40,102 bases of DNA from Chara braunii (GCA_003427395.1 BFEA01000183.1:1314342-1354443), one strand, 5' to 3'; positions 19,980-30,118 are shown, numbered from the stretch's first letter. The notes: generated by a model not told the origin, from the letters alone. Numbers and translations are program-made.

Positions 19980-21490
19980 AGGCTGCCAAACGGGACTTGA
20001 TCAAAGTCGATTTTTGGATCAAGTACCTCCAGGCATGGCACCAACTGCCCTTGCCAGATAGAAGTTCACCGGACTGGTGGGAGGAAGTGGCAAGGCAACC
20101 GTTGTTCGGGAACAAATATATTACAGATCGGTACGGGAGGGTTCATTGCAGTTCGGCCCCCTCGTGGAGCAGTTGGGTCAAGCGATGGGTGGTGAAAATC
20201 CGTGATTTATGGGAGGTAAAAACAAGGAACTGAAAATCAGTTGAACAATTGAAAACCTCCCTGAGATTCTGTCACAACATCAAGAAGAACCTAGAAGAGC
20301 TGATTTTTGCAGTCACTTTAGATTGGGCACACATTCTACGTAAAGGTCCGCAATTAGAAGAGGGCGACTGGGTAGCAGTCCCTGGGGATATGGAGAGTGT
20401 GGGGAGTGTGGTAGTGATTGATACTCATGAAGTGCTTGTGAATGTCTTCCATCACGAAGAGGACAACTGGCTCAGGAGGTATCATCCAGATAGCCAGTGA
20501 TGGTGGAAAAAGACAAACCATCACCGAATCCGGGTGCTTCGGACGCAAAACGACTGGATAGCGTTCCGTCCGGAAACCCCGCTCGCAGAGCTCCCGTTCA
20601 ACCCCGAGGAGTGTCAATGGACTTCAAAGTGCAGATTGCGATGCAAGCAAGAAATTATTTACCCTCATAGTAAAATTGACGTACCGCCTGCTGCGACCAA
20701 AACTCAATCTAAAGGAGACAGTGAGGGAACGGTGGATGTCCCACATGAACGTGGGACGGGATGTTGTCACCCCCATTCGATGGTTCACAACTTCACAACC
20801 ACAAAAGCCAAACCTGCGGAATTAGCCTCCTTGCAATGGCAGATTGAGCACCGCTGCCTTCCAACAAACAACTGGTTAATAGACCAAACGTATGTGGAAC
20901 AGAAGGGTTTGGCAGTGTCATGGTGCAAATCCTGCTTTTCTTCCCTCCCGCACCTCAAGATTCCCGAGACTATATAACACATTTTAATGCAATGCTCGGG
21001 GGCGACGCTTGCATGGCGCTGGTGGGACAGAGTCTGGAGACAACTAGGCACTGAATCCCAATGGCCTTGGGACTGGAGGGCACTCCTATGTGAAACCTGG
21101 TCCTCCCCCACGCACAATACATTTGAAGATAACATGTTTAAGACAGGGAGGACGACAATCATTTGGGCTCTCTGGAGAAAACGATGTATTCACGTCATCG
21201 AAGGAGTCAAAATACAAGGAGAAGAAGTTACCGAAATGATAAACAGTACGTCCAAGATGAACTGCAGGCACATTGGTTGAAGGTGAAATCACAATTAAAT
21301 AGTTTCCACACAGCAAAAGGACATAGTCTGAGTTATTAAACAATTCTCAGGGGACTGGTTGGGGTCTGAGCAAGGGGGTTGGATAGCCTATGTTCGATAG
21401 GAAGAATCCCCGGAGCACAGTCAAGATGAGCTAAGAAGAGATTACGCCCTTTCTTTCAAGGAATTGACTAGGACAGACCCCGCTATACAG
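19980..21490 (+). pseudogene. LINE ORF2 C-terminal part, copy 1, broken
   Basis: Open pieces at 19997-20233, 20249-20500, 20534-20977 and 20987-21280 follow each other and match copy 2 piece by piece. Notable segments are RDLIKVDFWIKYLQAWHQLP, then SSPDWWEEVARQPLFGNKYI, then EGDWVAVPGD with VLVNVFHHEEDNWLRRYHPD. At the end comes a zf-RVT-like region: QWQIEHRCLPT, WCKSCFSS, then ETI-stop-HILMQC and WRWWDRVWRQLG. In LINE families this zinc-ribbon-like region lies downstream of the reverse transcriptase. The RT core itself is absent, lost by 5' truncation. The stop inside ETI*H replaces the Glu seen in copy 2 (ETIEH). Confidence 0.75.
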
Positions 21491-21714
21491 ATGCGCCCCG
21501 CCTCAGAATTCCCTGACCCCTTCCCGCCTCATGGGCTTCAAATGGGGGATCTGCAATGATATGGAATAAGATTAATTTTAGAATAGATTGGAAAGTGGGG
21601 AAGGAAGGTGACGGGTGGGGGCAGTAACGGGCGGGGGCAGAGGAGGGAGGGAAGAATTAGCCCTTAGCAACGATAGCAGCACTAGCAACAACCTTTTCCC
21701 CCTATTTTGCAAAA

Positions 21715-21832
21715 TCCTGAACAGTTAATCCTCTGGATACCAAAGTAATCAATGCTGGCAGGCGTTTCCTCTGCTACTTTCTCTATAAAAAAGATGTATT
21801 CAAGGGATATTGGACCCGGTTTTCAGCAAAAA
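21715..21832 (+). mobile_element. SINE-like repeat S1, 3'-truncated
   Basis: This piece shares with S2 and S3 the blocks AATC(C)CTCTGGA-like, TAATCAATGCTGGCAG, AAGGGA(T/C)(A/G)TTGGACC(C/T)GG and TTTCAGCA. It ends at GCAAAAA, before the 3' half of the family, and lies in the 3' region of LINE copy 1. Confidence 0.7.
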
Positions 21833-22313
21833 TAGAGAAGGATAAAGAATATGGTCTAGGGTTTTAGAAATAGAAGTTTGAAGCGACCCATAAAGACAAA
21901 TAGATCGGTAGTCACATCTAGCTGCAAACCAGTCAGCAAACAAAGCAGCTTAGCGACTCCAGAACTTAAATCTGATCACGCAGCCAAATATCTGAGAGGA
22001 GTAAGCTAGTCGAGCCTCATTTTACAAGACGTGCTTCAATCAGAGTTAGCATAAAATAGTTGATCCGCAATACGCAAAAACTAGGTCATACACAGGCTAA
22101 CTTGAGCAGGGGTAAGGGGTGGTACATCCTTCCATAAAAGGAAGTAATCAATGTCATGAATTTGGGTCTCCCAACCATAATGGGGAGGAGCGTGCATGGT
22201 AAATTTTGTTAAAACCTTGACTTCCCGGGGGAATAGGAACCGGACTGTTGTTCCCCAGAATGGTAGGAGCCATAACCGAGAGGTTCTGTTGTTCTAAAAA
22301 AAAAAAAAAAAAA

Positions 22314-22957
22314 GGGTCGACCTCAGCGAGGATCGATGGAGGGCTCTTCTTTATAATGATTTCCGGTTTTTTCTCGTCCCCCCAGAAGAGCCTATGGACC
22401 ACCATCCCATTCATCTCGCCTTGTTGTCCTTACACCCCCCTATACCCACAAACTTATCTGATATATGTACATCTCGTTGATGACTTTTTCCATCGAATAT
22501 TGCCTACGCTTTTACTCTCCTCAAACATTGACCTAATTGGGCAATCGCCCCTTCCTTTTTGGCAATCTATTCTCCATAGCTGACAAATCCCTCGAGTTTG
22601 CAAACCTCGGTCACGATGTCTACATTCGTGTTTGCCCCCTCCTAATAGTAAGGTTGTTTTATCTCATTCCAATTGATCGTCCGTCGAATCTTTAATATTG
22701 ATGCAATGCGAACCACAGTCACCCTCTGCCTCGCTGTCTACTGAACTTTGAATCTATGGCAATTGTAACGTCTCTCTTTCCAGTTTGTTTTGATCCGCCC
22801 ATCTAACGTTTACTGGAGGTCTGATCCTAATCTACAATTTCTTTCCTTGGAGGCAATTTTGGTTCACCCTCCCGCTTAGGGGGAATGGGAGGAACCAGGA
22901 CGAGATAGCAGATATTTGGCGCCAGGTTCAGGGTGAAGACGTCCACCCCTCCCAACC
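22314..22957. other. Right TSD of LINE copy 1 and unassigned DNA
   Basis: The first 11 bases repeat the left target site (GGGTCGACCTC). The rest is C/T-rich DNA with no recognised feature. Confidence 0.55.
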
Positions 22958-23178
22958 TCCTGCTCAGCCAATCCCCTGGACCCCAGGGTAATCAATGTTG
23001 GGAGGACGATGCGATTTGATGTGATTTAAACACTGCTTATGTAAGGGACGTTGGACCTGGTTTCCAGCAGGTGCTGCTCCCCGCCAATAGATGGAGCCCT
23101 CCCCAGGTGCTAGCGGTGTCTGCTCTTGCCAGCACCACTAGCACCGACGGGTGCATTGTTTGAAAAAAAAAAAAAAAA
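22958..23178 (+). mobile_element. SINE-like repeat S2 with poly(A) tail
   Basis: This copy starts with TCCTGCTCAGCCAATCCCCT, has the shared core GTAAGGGACGTTGGACCTGG and TCCAGCAGGTG, then CCAATAGATGGAGCC, and ends in A16 at 23163-23178. S3 at 36818 is collinear over its whole length. No pol III A or B box could be assigned, so the class (SINE or short LINE 3' end) is open. No clear target-site duplication was found. Confidence 0.75.
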
Positions 23179-23378
23179 GTTCGAAATTTATATTTTTTTT
23201 AGCTCATTCGATATGACCATCTAGTCATAAGAATAAGCGCGGCACCAACCTTAATTAATCTCTCCATGAAGGTTGTTGCATCGTTTTTCTGTTCAATCCA
23301 TCCTCTTCAATTGTTTCATCTCTAATGGTGATTGAATCCCTTACATTAATAGCCTCTTCATACAATTGTTTATTTCTC

Positions 23379-23690
23379 TCCTTTGAAATCAAACTTATGA
23401 TCATCCCCTATCTTAACCCCTCACTGATGTTTTTTACACCCATGATTGACTCTCTTCCTATTAGAGGGGTACGGTCGTAAACCTTAACCTAGCTGTGCAT
23501 TCTCCTCGAGGTCTAACTTTTCTCCCTTCTTTGAAACTTTATCCTCTGTCCTAACCCCTCACCGATGCTCTTTACACCTATGATAAACTCTCTTCGTATT
23601 TAAGGCGTATAGCCTTATACCTTGACCTAACTGTGTATTTTCCTCTAGGTCTAACTTTTTCCCCTCCTTTGTAACTTTTTACTCCGACAT
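23379..23690. repeat. 134-bp tandem repeat, about 2.3 copies
   Basis: The block TAACCCCTCAC(T/C)GATG, TTTACACC(C/T)ATGAT, CTCTCTTC(C/G)TATT, CCTTAACCTAGCTGTG-like sequence and CTC(G/T)AGGTCTAACTTTT occurs twice with an offset of about 134 bp. A third partial start (CCTCCTTTGTAACTTTTTA) follows near 23663. Confidence 0.8.
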
Positions 23691-23759
23691 CCACCTCATA
23701 TAGTTTATATACGTCCACATCATAACTACAGGCTAAATTACGATGTTCATCCCATGTGG

Positions 23760-24135
23760 TCGATAATTCTCTAAAACTTCAATAAAATCATTTTAATGTA
23801 TAAATGATTCAACATTTTTTAGTTTGAACGACTAAAGAAGCGTTGAAAATATTGAATGTCTCTCCTTTGGATCACGTTGAATAATCTTCAAAATATTATA
23901 ATCTTGCCCCCCCACTTCTGAATGCATATGAACATTGAATATCATGAGGACTTAGAAGTGGTAAATCCATTGAAAATGTTAAAGTACACTCTTATCCGAA
24001 TGCGTATGAGCGTTGAAAAATTTTAAAATTTTGAAATGATGAAGACGTTAAAATTTTTGAAACCTTCCCCTGCCTCCCCTTGTTTTGTTTCTTTAAGACT
24101 GGGTATATTTTCAATAAATTCACCAATTCAAAACC
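23760..24135. repeat. GTTGAAAAT-rich dispersed repeat, left part
   Basis: The stretch is rich in GTTGAAAAT/TTGAAATGATGAA words. Its end (CTCCCCTTGTTTTGTTTCTTTAAG, then TTTTCA(A/G)T..ATTCACCA) also occurs at about 25235-25300. No gene was seen. Confidence 0.55.
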
Positions 24136-24300
24136 TTAAACCACCAGTACCTCATAAAAGTGTTCCGCGTTAACAACCAGCCAAAAGTGGAAATTGCGTT
24201 GTTTCCACTTGAATGAATCTGGTCTACCAGCCCAAGCTCGTTCATCCCAAACGTCATGCCCGTTAACGTGGAGCACTTTTAGGAGGTACTGGTGGTTTAA
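24136..24300. mobile_element. MITE/foldback element 2 with 39-bp inverted ends
   Basis: The left end 24136-24174 begins TTAAACCACCAGTACCTCAT. Its reverse complement, with three mismatches, is 24262-24300, which ends AGGTACTGGTGGTTTAA. The loop of 87 bp includes a second small hairpin (AAGTGGAAA, TTTCCACTT) and CACTTGAATGAAT, a word shared with element 1. If the TTAA at each tip is the duplicated target, the element proper starts ACCACCAG. There is no ORF, so it would depend on a transposase elsewhere. Confidence 0.85.
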
Positions 24301-25048
24301 ATCACCACTACCTTTCTCGGTGTTGGGAAAAACGAGAACATACGTCACACCGCATTTTTCGGGGGTATGGGGGAGGCTCAGCCAAAACAAAATATTTGGG
24401 CCCTACAGGCCCGTCTGTAATTAAAAATTAAAAAAAATGGACAAGTTTGAGGTGGTATGTCGGGAAGGCTGTGACAGACGTAGTACTCACATGAATACTT
24501 TCAATACTGTATCTGCCTGCTATTTCAACTAGTTTCAGCATTCTCTTACTCGTTTTTCCTTTTTCCTTGTTTTTTTTCGGTTTTACTAACATGACAACGA
24601 GGCAAAGCGTCATCAACGGACTGCTGATACTAAGTCACGAAAGGGACACTCACAGTCGTGTTGATGATGATGTATCGAACCACTTTCCTGGGTATAGCGG
24701 GTAGTTCCATTTTATTTTATTTTTTATCTTTCACCTCACAGTGTCGTTGTAATGCCCTCACGAAGGGCACCCTCACGCAAAGCACGTTGCGGAGTGAATG
24801 TACTTGCTATGAGCTCCAAATACGTTGTTTTTTTTATCTCTTTTTTTTTTTCTTTGCTGGATTACATCCCAACATTCTTACGCCTGCTTTTTTTTTTTTA
24901 AATATGTTACATTCTTCTCTCAATGTTGAGTTGTTTTTTCTGTTTCTAGTGAGCATACCACAAAAAGAGCAGAGCGGGACCTAGGCTCGACAAAACTTGG
25001 CGTGCTGTGAAAATCAAGGTCGGCAAAAACAAGCTAGTGGTGGTTTAA
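24301..25048. other. Stretch ending in another TTAAACCACC-type terminus
   Basis: No gene is recognised. It ends with GCTAGTGGTGGTTTAA at 25033-25048, a variant of the same terminus in the orientation of a right end. The repeat at 23760-24135 seems to resume beyond 25048. The whole of 24136-25048 may therefore be one composite insertion with the small element 24136-24300 as its left part. Confidence 0.45.
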
Positions 25049-26090
25049 GAATGTTCAACATTGACCCCCCCTGTCCCCCCTGTCCACGTGTGTATGAACG
25101 ACGAACATTTTGAAGACTTTGAAGTCGTGTATCTATTGAAAATGAAGTATACCCTCTTTGTTCAAGTGTGTAGGACCGATGAAGATTCTAAAAAAAAAAA
25201 AAGTGGTGATAACGGTTAAATATTTGAACCCCTCATCACCTCCCTCTCTTTTATTTCTTTAAGTGGGAGTGTACTTCAGCATTTTCAGTGGATTCACCAC
25301 ATCAACCCTTCAAATGTTCAGCTTTTACCCAGATTCTCTACGCTTGTAAAAATGTGAAAAATTTTAAGCATTCCGAAATGATGAATCTACTGAAAATGTT
25401 GAACGGACTCCCCGTTTCTAGGTTTGTAAAAACGCTTAGCAACGTTAAATCAACCCCCACTCCCTAGGTTTGTGCCCCCCCTATCAAGATCTTCAAAACG
25501 TTGAAGCACACTCCTTATTTGAGTGTCTACACCTAAATGTTTATGAACATTGCACACAGTCTATGTAAATGCTGAATTTTAGAGGACCCACTGACTTTCT
25601 CATCTCAAACTCTACCACCCACAGCCAATATGAACAATAGGGAACATCAACCGCTGCAATCAAATCCCTATTAATGTTAGTGGCTATATACTTTGTATTT
25701 CTTTGGTCACAACTCATTTTTCTCGCTCTTTTTCCACAATCAATGTTAGTCATGTAATCAAAACAAAACAAAATAGGATAAGACTTAGACTCGTGAACTC
25801 AAACTCTACGCTCTAGGACTTAGGCCACTTGAGAGATCACCCTCAACGTGCAAGAAGAGGGTGTTCGTAAACCCAAGGGTATCAAATGGATTTGTGGGAA
25901 TATGTCATGTCACTCGACTACTCCCCTGTCCTTCATCCCTGAGAGGTCATCCTACTTACGACAACACATACTAGTCGCGAGCACTGGTTAACCCAAAAGA
26001 GGTCACAACCCTCTTAAAGGAGACCGAAGTCACACACAACTCAAGAGCGAGGTGGCAACCCTTTCCCCCTTCCCCCTGTAGTTGGCAGGG
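25049..26090. other. Dispersed repeat continued, then unassigned DNA
   Basis: 25070-25560 has the same GTTGAAAATG/TTGAAGA.TTT words as 23760-24135, arranged as loose degenerate direct repeats. 25560-26090 shows nothing recognisable. Confidence 0.45.
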
Positions 26091-26280
26091 TCTTGATCCA
26101 GAAATCATTTGTGATCAAGTCCCGTCTAGCAGTCGTCCGGTCCGTGTCCACTTGGGGTTTGGATCGACGCGGTAAGATCCAGGAACGATCCTCTTGCCAG
26201 GTGAGGGGTTCGACCTCTGAAGGAGTCTGTGGGGTTAGGCGGGTTATCTGCTCGTGGGCCAGGGCTCTCCAAGGGAGACC

Positions 26281-27723
26281 AGAAGCTCACTGGATCGATG
26301 GGAGGAAGTGGCAAGGCAACCACTGTTCGAGAACAGATGTATTACAAACCGGTACGGGAGGGTTTTTACAGTTCGGCCCCCCTATGGAGCAGCTAGGTCA
26401 AGAGAGGGGTGGTGAGAATCCATGATTTATTGGAGGTAGAAACAAGGAACTGGAAATCCTTTGAACAAATGAAAACCTCCCTGAGATATTGTCACAACAT
26501 CGAGAAGAACCTTGAAGAGCTGATTTTTGCAGCCCTTTCAGATTGGGTACGTATTATACGTAAAGCTCCGCAATAAGAAGAGGGCGACTGGGTAGCAGTC
26601 CCGGAGGATACGCAGAGAGTGCGGAGTGTGGTAGTGATTGATACCCAGGAAGTGCTTGTAAACATCTTCCACCGCGAAGAGGATAACCGGCTCAGGGGGT
26701 ATTGTCCAGATACCCAGAGATGGTGGAAGAAGACAGACTTGCACCGTATCCGGGTGCTTCGGACACAAGATGACTGGATAGCGTTCCGTCCGAAAACCCT
26801 CGCAGAGCTCCCCTTCGACCCGGAGGAGTGGCAATGGACTTCAAAGTGCAGATTGCGATAGGATGCAAGCAAGAAATTATTTACCCTCGTAGTAAAATCG
26901 ACGTACGGCCTGCTGTGACCAAAACTCAATCTAAAGGAAACAGTGAAGGAGCGGTAGATGTCCCACCTGAACATGGGGCGTGATGCTGTCACCCCCATTC
27001 GATGGTTCACAGCCACAAAAGCCAAACCCGTGAAATTAGCCTCCCGGCAATGGAAGATTGAGCACCGCTGCCTTCCAACAAACCAACTGGTTAATAGACC
27101 AGACGTATCTGGAACAGAAGGGTTTGGCAGTGTCATGGTGCAAATCCTACTTGTCTTCCCACCCCCACTGCAAGATTCCTGAGACTATAGAGCACATTTT
27201 CATGCAATGCCCGGGGGAGACGCTTACCTGGCGCTGGTGGGACAGAGCCTGGAGACAACTAGGCACTGAATACCAACGGTCTTGGGACTGGAGGGCACTC
27301 CTATGTGAAACCTGATCCTCCCTCACGCACAATACATTTGAAGATAACATGTTTAAGACAGGAAGGAGGGCAATCATTTGGGCTCTTTGGAGAAAACGGT
27401 GTATTCACGCAATCGAAGGAGTCAGAATACAGGTAGAAGAAGTTACTGAAATGATTAAACAATATGTCCAAGATGAACTGCGGGCACATTGGTTGAAGAT
27501 GAAATCACAATTAGATAATTTCCACACAGAAAAGGACATAGCTCAAGCCATTAAACAATTCTCAGGGAGCTGGGTGGGGTCTGAGCAGGGCGGGCGGATA
27601 GAATATGTTCGATGGGAAGAATCCCTCGAGCACAGTCAAGATGAGCCAAGAAGAGATTATGATCTTTGTTTCAAGGAATGGACTAGGCTAGACCCTGCTA
27701 TACCGCGGCGCCCCGCCTCATAA
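26281..27723 (+). pseudogene. LINE ORF2 C-terminal part, copy 2, broken
   Basis: Frames at 26619-26861, 27058-27315 and 27349-27723 give the same protein as copy 1 with fewer lesions near the end. The zf-RVT-like segment reads WCKSYLSSHPHCKIPETIEH followed by IFMQC and WRWWDRAWRQLGTE. The C-terminal frame 27349-27723 is intact for 124 codons, with IIWALWRKRCIHAIEGVRIQ, a probable helix (EVTEMIKQYVQDELRAHWLK) and an end at RRPAS and TAA. This gives the natural C-terminus of the family. Confidence 0.75.
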
Positions 27724-28131
27724 TTCCCTGACCCCTTCCCGCCTCATGATCTTTCAATGGTGGATCTGCAATGGTATGGAACAGAGTAATTTCAAAACAG
27801 ATTGGAAAGTGCGGAAGGAAGGTGTCGTGTGGGGGCAGAGGAGGGAGGGAGTAATTTCAAAAATAGGGTCTAGGGTTTTAGGAATAGAAGTCTGAAGCAA
27901 CCCACAGAAACAAATAAAGTCGGTAGTCACATCTAGATGCAAACCAGTCAACAGGCAGGGCAGCTTAGCGACTCCAAAAATTAAATTTGATCAAACAACC
28001 GAACAATTGAAAAGAGTAAGCTAGTCAAGCCTCATTTTATAAAACCTGAGCTAGTTAGCAAAAAACAGTTGATCCACAATACACACAATGGTAGGAGCCA
28101 GAACCCAAAGGTTCTGTTGTTCTCAAAAGAA

Positions 28132-28158
28132 ATATATATATATATATATATATATATA
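28132..28158. repeat. (AT)n microsatellite at LINE 3' end
   Basis: This run of about 13 AT dinucleotides stands where copy 1 has A18, so it probably grew from a degenerate tail. Confidence 0.9.
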
Positions 28159-28160
28159 AA

Positions 28161-28884
28161 GGCGGCGTGGCATAAGCGGTTCCAAGTAGTAGAGTCGTCG
28201 GAGATCAAGGCAATGGACAAATTGACGACCTTCAAACAAGGCACACTGCCGAGTGTTGACTGGATTGCCGAGTACCAACGCTTGACATCCGTCCCAGACA
28301 TTCAAATGGGCTTCAAGGCCGTCAAACACTACTTCATCTTGATGTCATGTCCGGCATTGGGCAACGCCTTAACTCACGTCGAGGACACCCTGACGACAAC
28401 GGTGGAGCTCTTCGACAAGGTCGCGCAGATCATTCTCACGAACAAGGAGGCCAAGAACCTCAACTGTTCCTTTGCGACAGGCCCGAGCAGAGATCAGCAT
28501 CGGCCGAAAGTGGCCATGGTCGTGAAGGCAACGCCAACCGACCAATCTAGCGAGGCCATGTCTGCCAATGAAGGGGACAGACTCACAGCCGCCCGAGATG
28601 GTGGCCGCCCCGGCAAAGGTCGAGGACGAGGCAAAACGAAGACAAACACTGCATCTATCCCCGGGCCGGGCACAACAGTTCCAGCCCCATGGTCCCACTA
28701 CGGTCTCTCCAAGCAAGCATACAAGCAACGCACGAGATTCCGCTATTGTATGTGGTGTAACAGCGATCTCCACGAGACAATGGGTTGCCCGTCGAAAAGC
28801 AAAAGCAAATCGGGAAACTCGGCACCGCAGGGAGTGAATCAACGACACTCTCGACGCCTTCAGAACCAGTCGCTTCACGGGTGA
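28161..28884 (+). pseudogene. Ty3-type Gag, N-terminally truncated
   Basis: The frame enters from the LINE tail at AAWHKRF and reads a capsid-like region (TFKQGTLPSVDWIAEYQRLT, FKAVKHYFILMSCPALGNAL, LFDKVAQIILTNKEAKNLN). A Gly/Arg/Lys-rich stretch (RPGKGRGRGKTK) and a zinc knuckle CMWCNSDLHETMGC (CX2CX4HX4C, about 28745-28790) follow. Downstream the TGA-terminated frame looks unnatural, while the next frame (28785-28880, with STTLSTPSEPVASRVTAR) looks protein-like. A frameshift near 28795 is therefore likely, and the real gag is then cut by the GC-rich block. The ATG at 28069 lies in the LINE and is not a gag start. Gag packages the element's RNA. Confidence 0.75.
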
Positions 28885-29230
28885 CCGCCAGGGTTGTCGA
28901 GCCCCGGCCCCGGGGCCCCGGCAGGGGTCCGGGGGTCCGGGGGTGGGCACCCCCAACCCCGGCTCCAGACCCACCCCCCCCCAAAAGAAAAAAAAAATAA
29001 AAATAAAAAAAATTGTGGGGGGTGCCCAGCGAGAGCGCGCACCCCGTGGGCTAAACCCCAAAAATGGGGTTATGTGCCCCACCCCGGACCCCCTCCCGGG
29101 CCACACCCACCACTGGCGGGACCGGGGTAGCTGCGGGTGCGGGGCCGAGGGCGGCGCCAACAGCCGGCGGGGAGCGGGGTTAAGTGCTGGCGGGGCGGGG
29201 TTGAGTGCTGGCGGAGGCGGGGGTGCGGGG
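28885..29230. other. Very GC-rich block with nested inverted repeats
   Basis: The block contains GGGGGTGGGCACCCCC, AACCCCAAAAATGGGGTT, GGGGTGCCC opposite GGGCACCCCC, a C10 run and an A/T patch near 28988-29012. Near 29175-29230 a GCGGGGTTRAGTGCTGGCGG unit occurs twice. It interrupts gag-pol and runs into the assembly gap. It is probably an insertion of a non-coding structured repeat; the class is unknown. Confidence 0.6.
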
Positions 29231-29439
29231 NNNNNNNNNNNNNNNNNNNNNNNNNNNNNNNNNNNNNNNNNNNNNNNNNNNNNNNNNNNNNNNNNNNNNN
29301 NNNNNNNNNNNNNNNNNNNNNNNNNNNNNNNNNNNNNNNNNNNNNNNNNNNNNNNNNNNNNNNNNNNNNNNNNNNNNNNNNNNNNNNNNNNNNNNNNNNN
29401 NNNNNNNNNNNNNNNNNNNNNNNNNNNNNNNNNNNNNNN
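29231..29439. other. Assembly gap, 209 N
   Basis: The sequence is undetermined. Reading frames spanning it are meaningless. Confidence 1.
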
Positions 29440-29901
29440 GATGTTGAAGTGTCGTGTACTACTCTCTTCCTCACCCTTCGATACGGTGCCAAGTGGTGAC
29501 GGCCATGGCATTCCGGGCTACTTTCGCTTACAAGCAGCCCGACGAGATAGGCCTATGTTTCCTACGGACCGTCGCGGTAGCCGACTCTTCACCCACGGAC
29601 TTATCTTCGGACCCCCGTGTGGTGCGGTTGCTTTACGAGTTCACCGACATTTTCGAGTCACCTACCGGTGTGGTGCCGGATCGGCCAATCTCTCACGATA
29701 TCATTCTTGAGGTCGGTGTCGTACCACCAAAAGGCTGCATTTACCTCATGAGCGAGGAGGAGCTTACGGTCCTCCGCGCCCAACTCGACGACTTGTTGGC
29801 CAAAGGTTGGATCCGCCTTAATAGCTCCCTATAAAGATCATCAGTTCTTTTCGTACAGAAGAAAAACAAGGATCTACGATTGTGCATCGACTACCGCAAG
29901 A
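29440..29901 (+). pseudogene. Ty3-type reverse transcriptase, N-terminal part
   Basis: The 29454-29834 frame has FTDIFESPTGVVPDRPISHD (the usual ELP/DRPIDH entry of Ty3 RT) and IILEVGVVPPKGCIYLMSEE. It continues with LRAQLDDLLAKGWIRLNSS, a TAA at about 29832, and then VLFVQKKNKDLRLCIDYRK. This covers the fingers up to the LR.CIDYR motif. The palm with the YxDD active site is missing. The usual SPYGAPV after the Ser pair is damaged at the stop codon. Confidence 0.85.
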
Positions 29902-30118
29902 TCCTCCCGAAATGGATGGGGCCCTGGCCGATCGTAGCACCCAATGGGGATGCACCTGAAGGACCTTTCTTCACCATTCAGGTGTCCGCCCACCCACGCT
30001 CTATGGACGGTTTTCAAGAACTCGACGACATCATCTCCCCGCGACGCTACGGTAACAGGCCGACCGAATACTAGGTACACTTTGCGTACTGCACCCACAA
30101 AGTTGACCGTTGGGTGAC
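29902..30118 (+). pseudogene. Displaced integrase C-terminal tail
   Basis: The frame continues from CIDYRK straight into ILPKWMGPWPIVAPNGDAPE, then FFTIQVSAH, SMDGFQELDDIISPRRYGNR and PTEY-stop-VHFAY. K..GP(W/Y).(I/V) is the GPY/F-type module found behind the integrase core, and the DDII..RR.R....EY part resembles the start of a chromodomain-like tail. It is out of place here and shorter than a full tail. The assignment is by motif and memory only. Confidence 0.6.

Larger units (their letters stand above)
19977..22313 (+). mobile_element. 5'-truncated LINE, copy 1
   Basis: This non-LTR retrotransposon remnant keeps only the C-terminal part of ORF2, a 3' untranslated region and an 18-base A tail (22296-22313). 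Its ends are marked by an 11-bp direct repeat, so the whole insertion can be delimited. Copy 2 at 26091-28160 shares the ORF and the 3' end, including an AATGGTAGGAGCC block and GAGGTTCTGTTGTTCT-like sequence just before the tail. A SINE-like repeat piece (21715-21832) sits in the 3' region and is absent from copy 2. Confidence 0.85.
26091..28160 (+). mobile_element. 5'-inverted LINE, copy 2
   Basis: From 26281 to 28130 this is collinear with LINE copy 1 (20064-22300). To the left, 26091-26135 matches copy 1 (19982-20023) only as reverse complement: read on the minus strand it codes RRDLITNDFWIK, against KRDLIKVDFWIK in copy 1. The inverted part probably reaches about 26280 and holds ORF sequence upstream of anything kept in copy 1. 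The 3' end has no plain A tail but AAAAGAAATA and an (AT)13 run (28132-28158). The next base belongs to a Ty3-type gag, so the LINE lies in, or beside, that element. No target-site duplication was found. Confidence 0.8.

Noticed and set aside
19977-21490. Host gene with introns
   Set aside because: Open pieces match the second copy one by one, end in an A tail and have a zf-RVT-like region, so a LINE explains them.
28069-28160. ATG at 28069 as the gag start
   Set aside because: The first 30 residues come from the LINE tail and the (AT)n repeat (IYIYIY); the gag homology begins only after it.
28369-29511. Long minus-strand frame of 380 codons across the gap
   Set aside because: It is held open by undetermined bases and GC-rich DNA antisense to gag.
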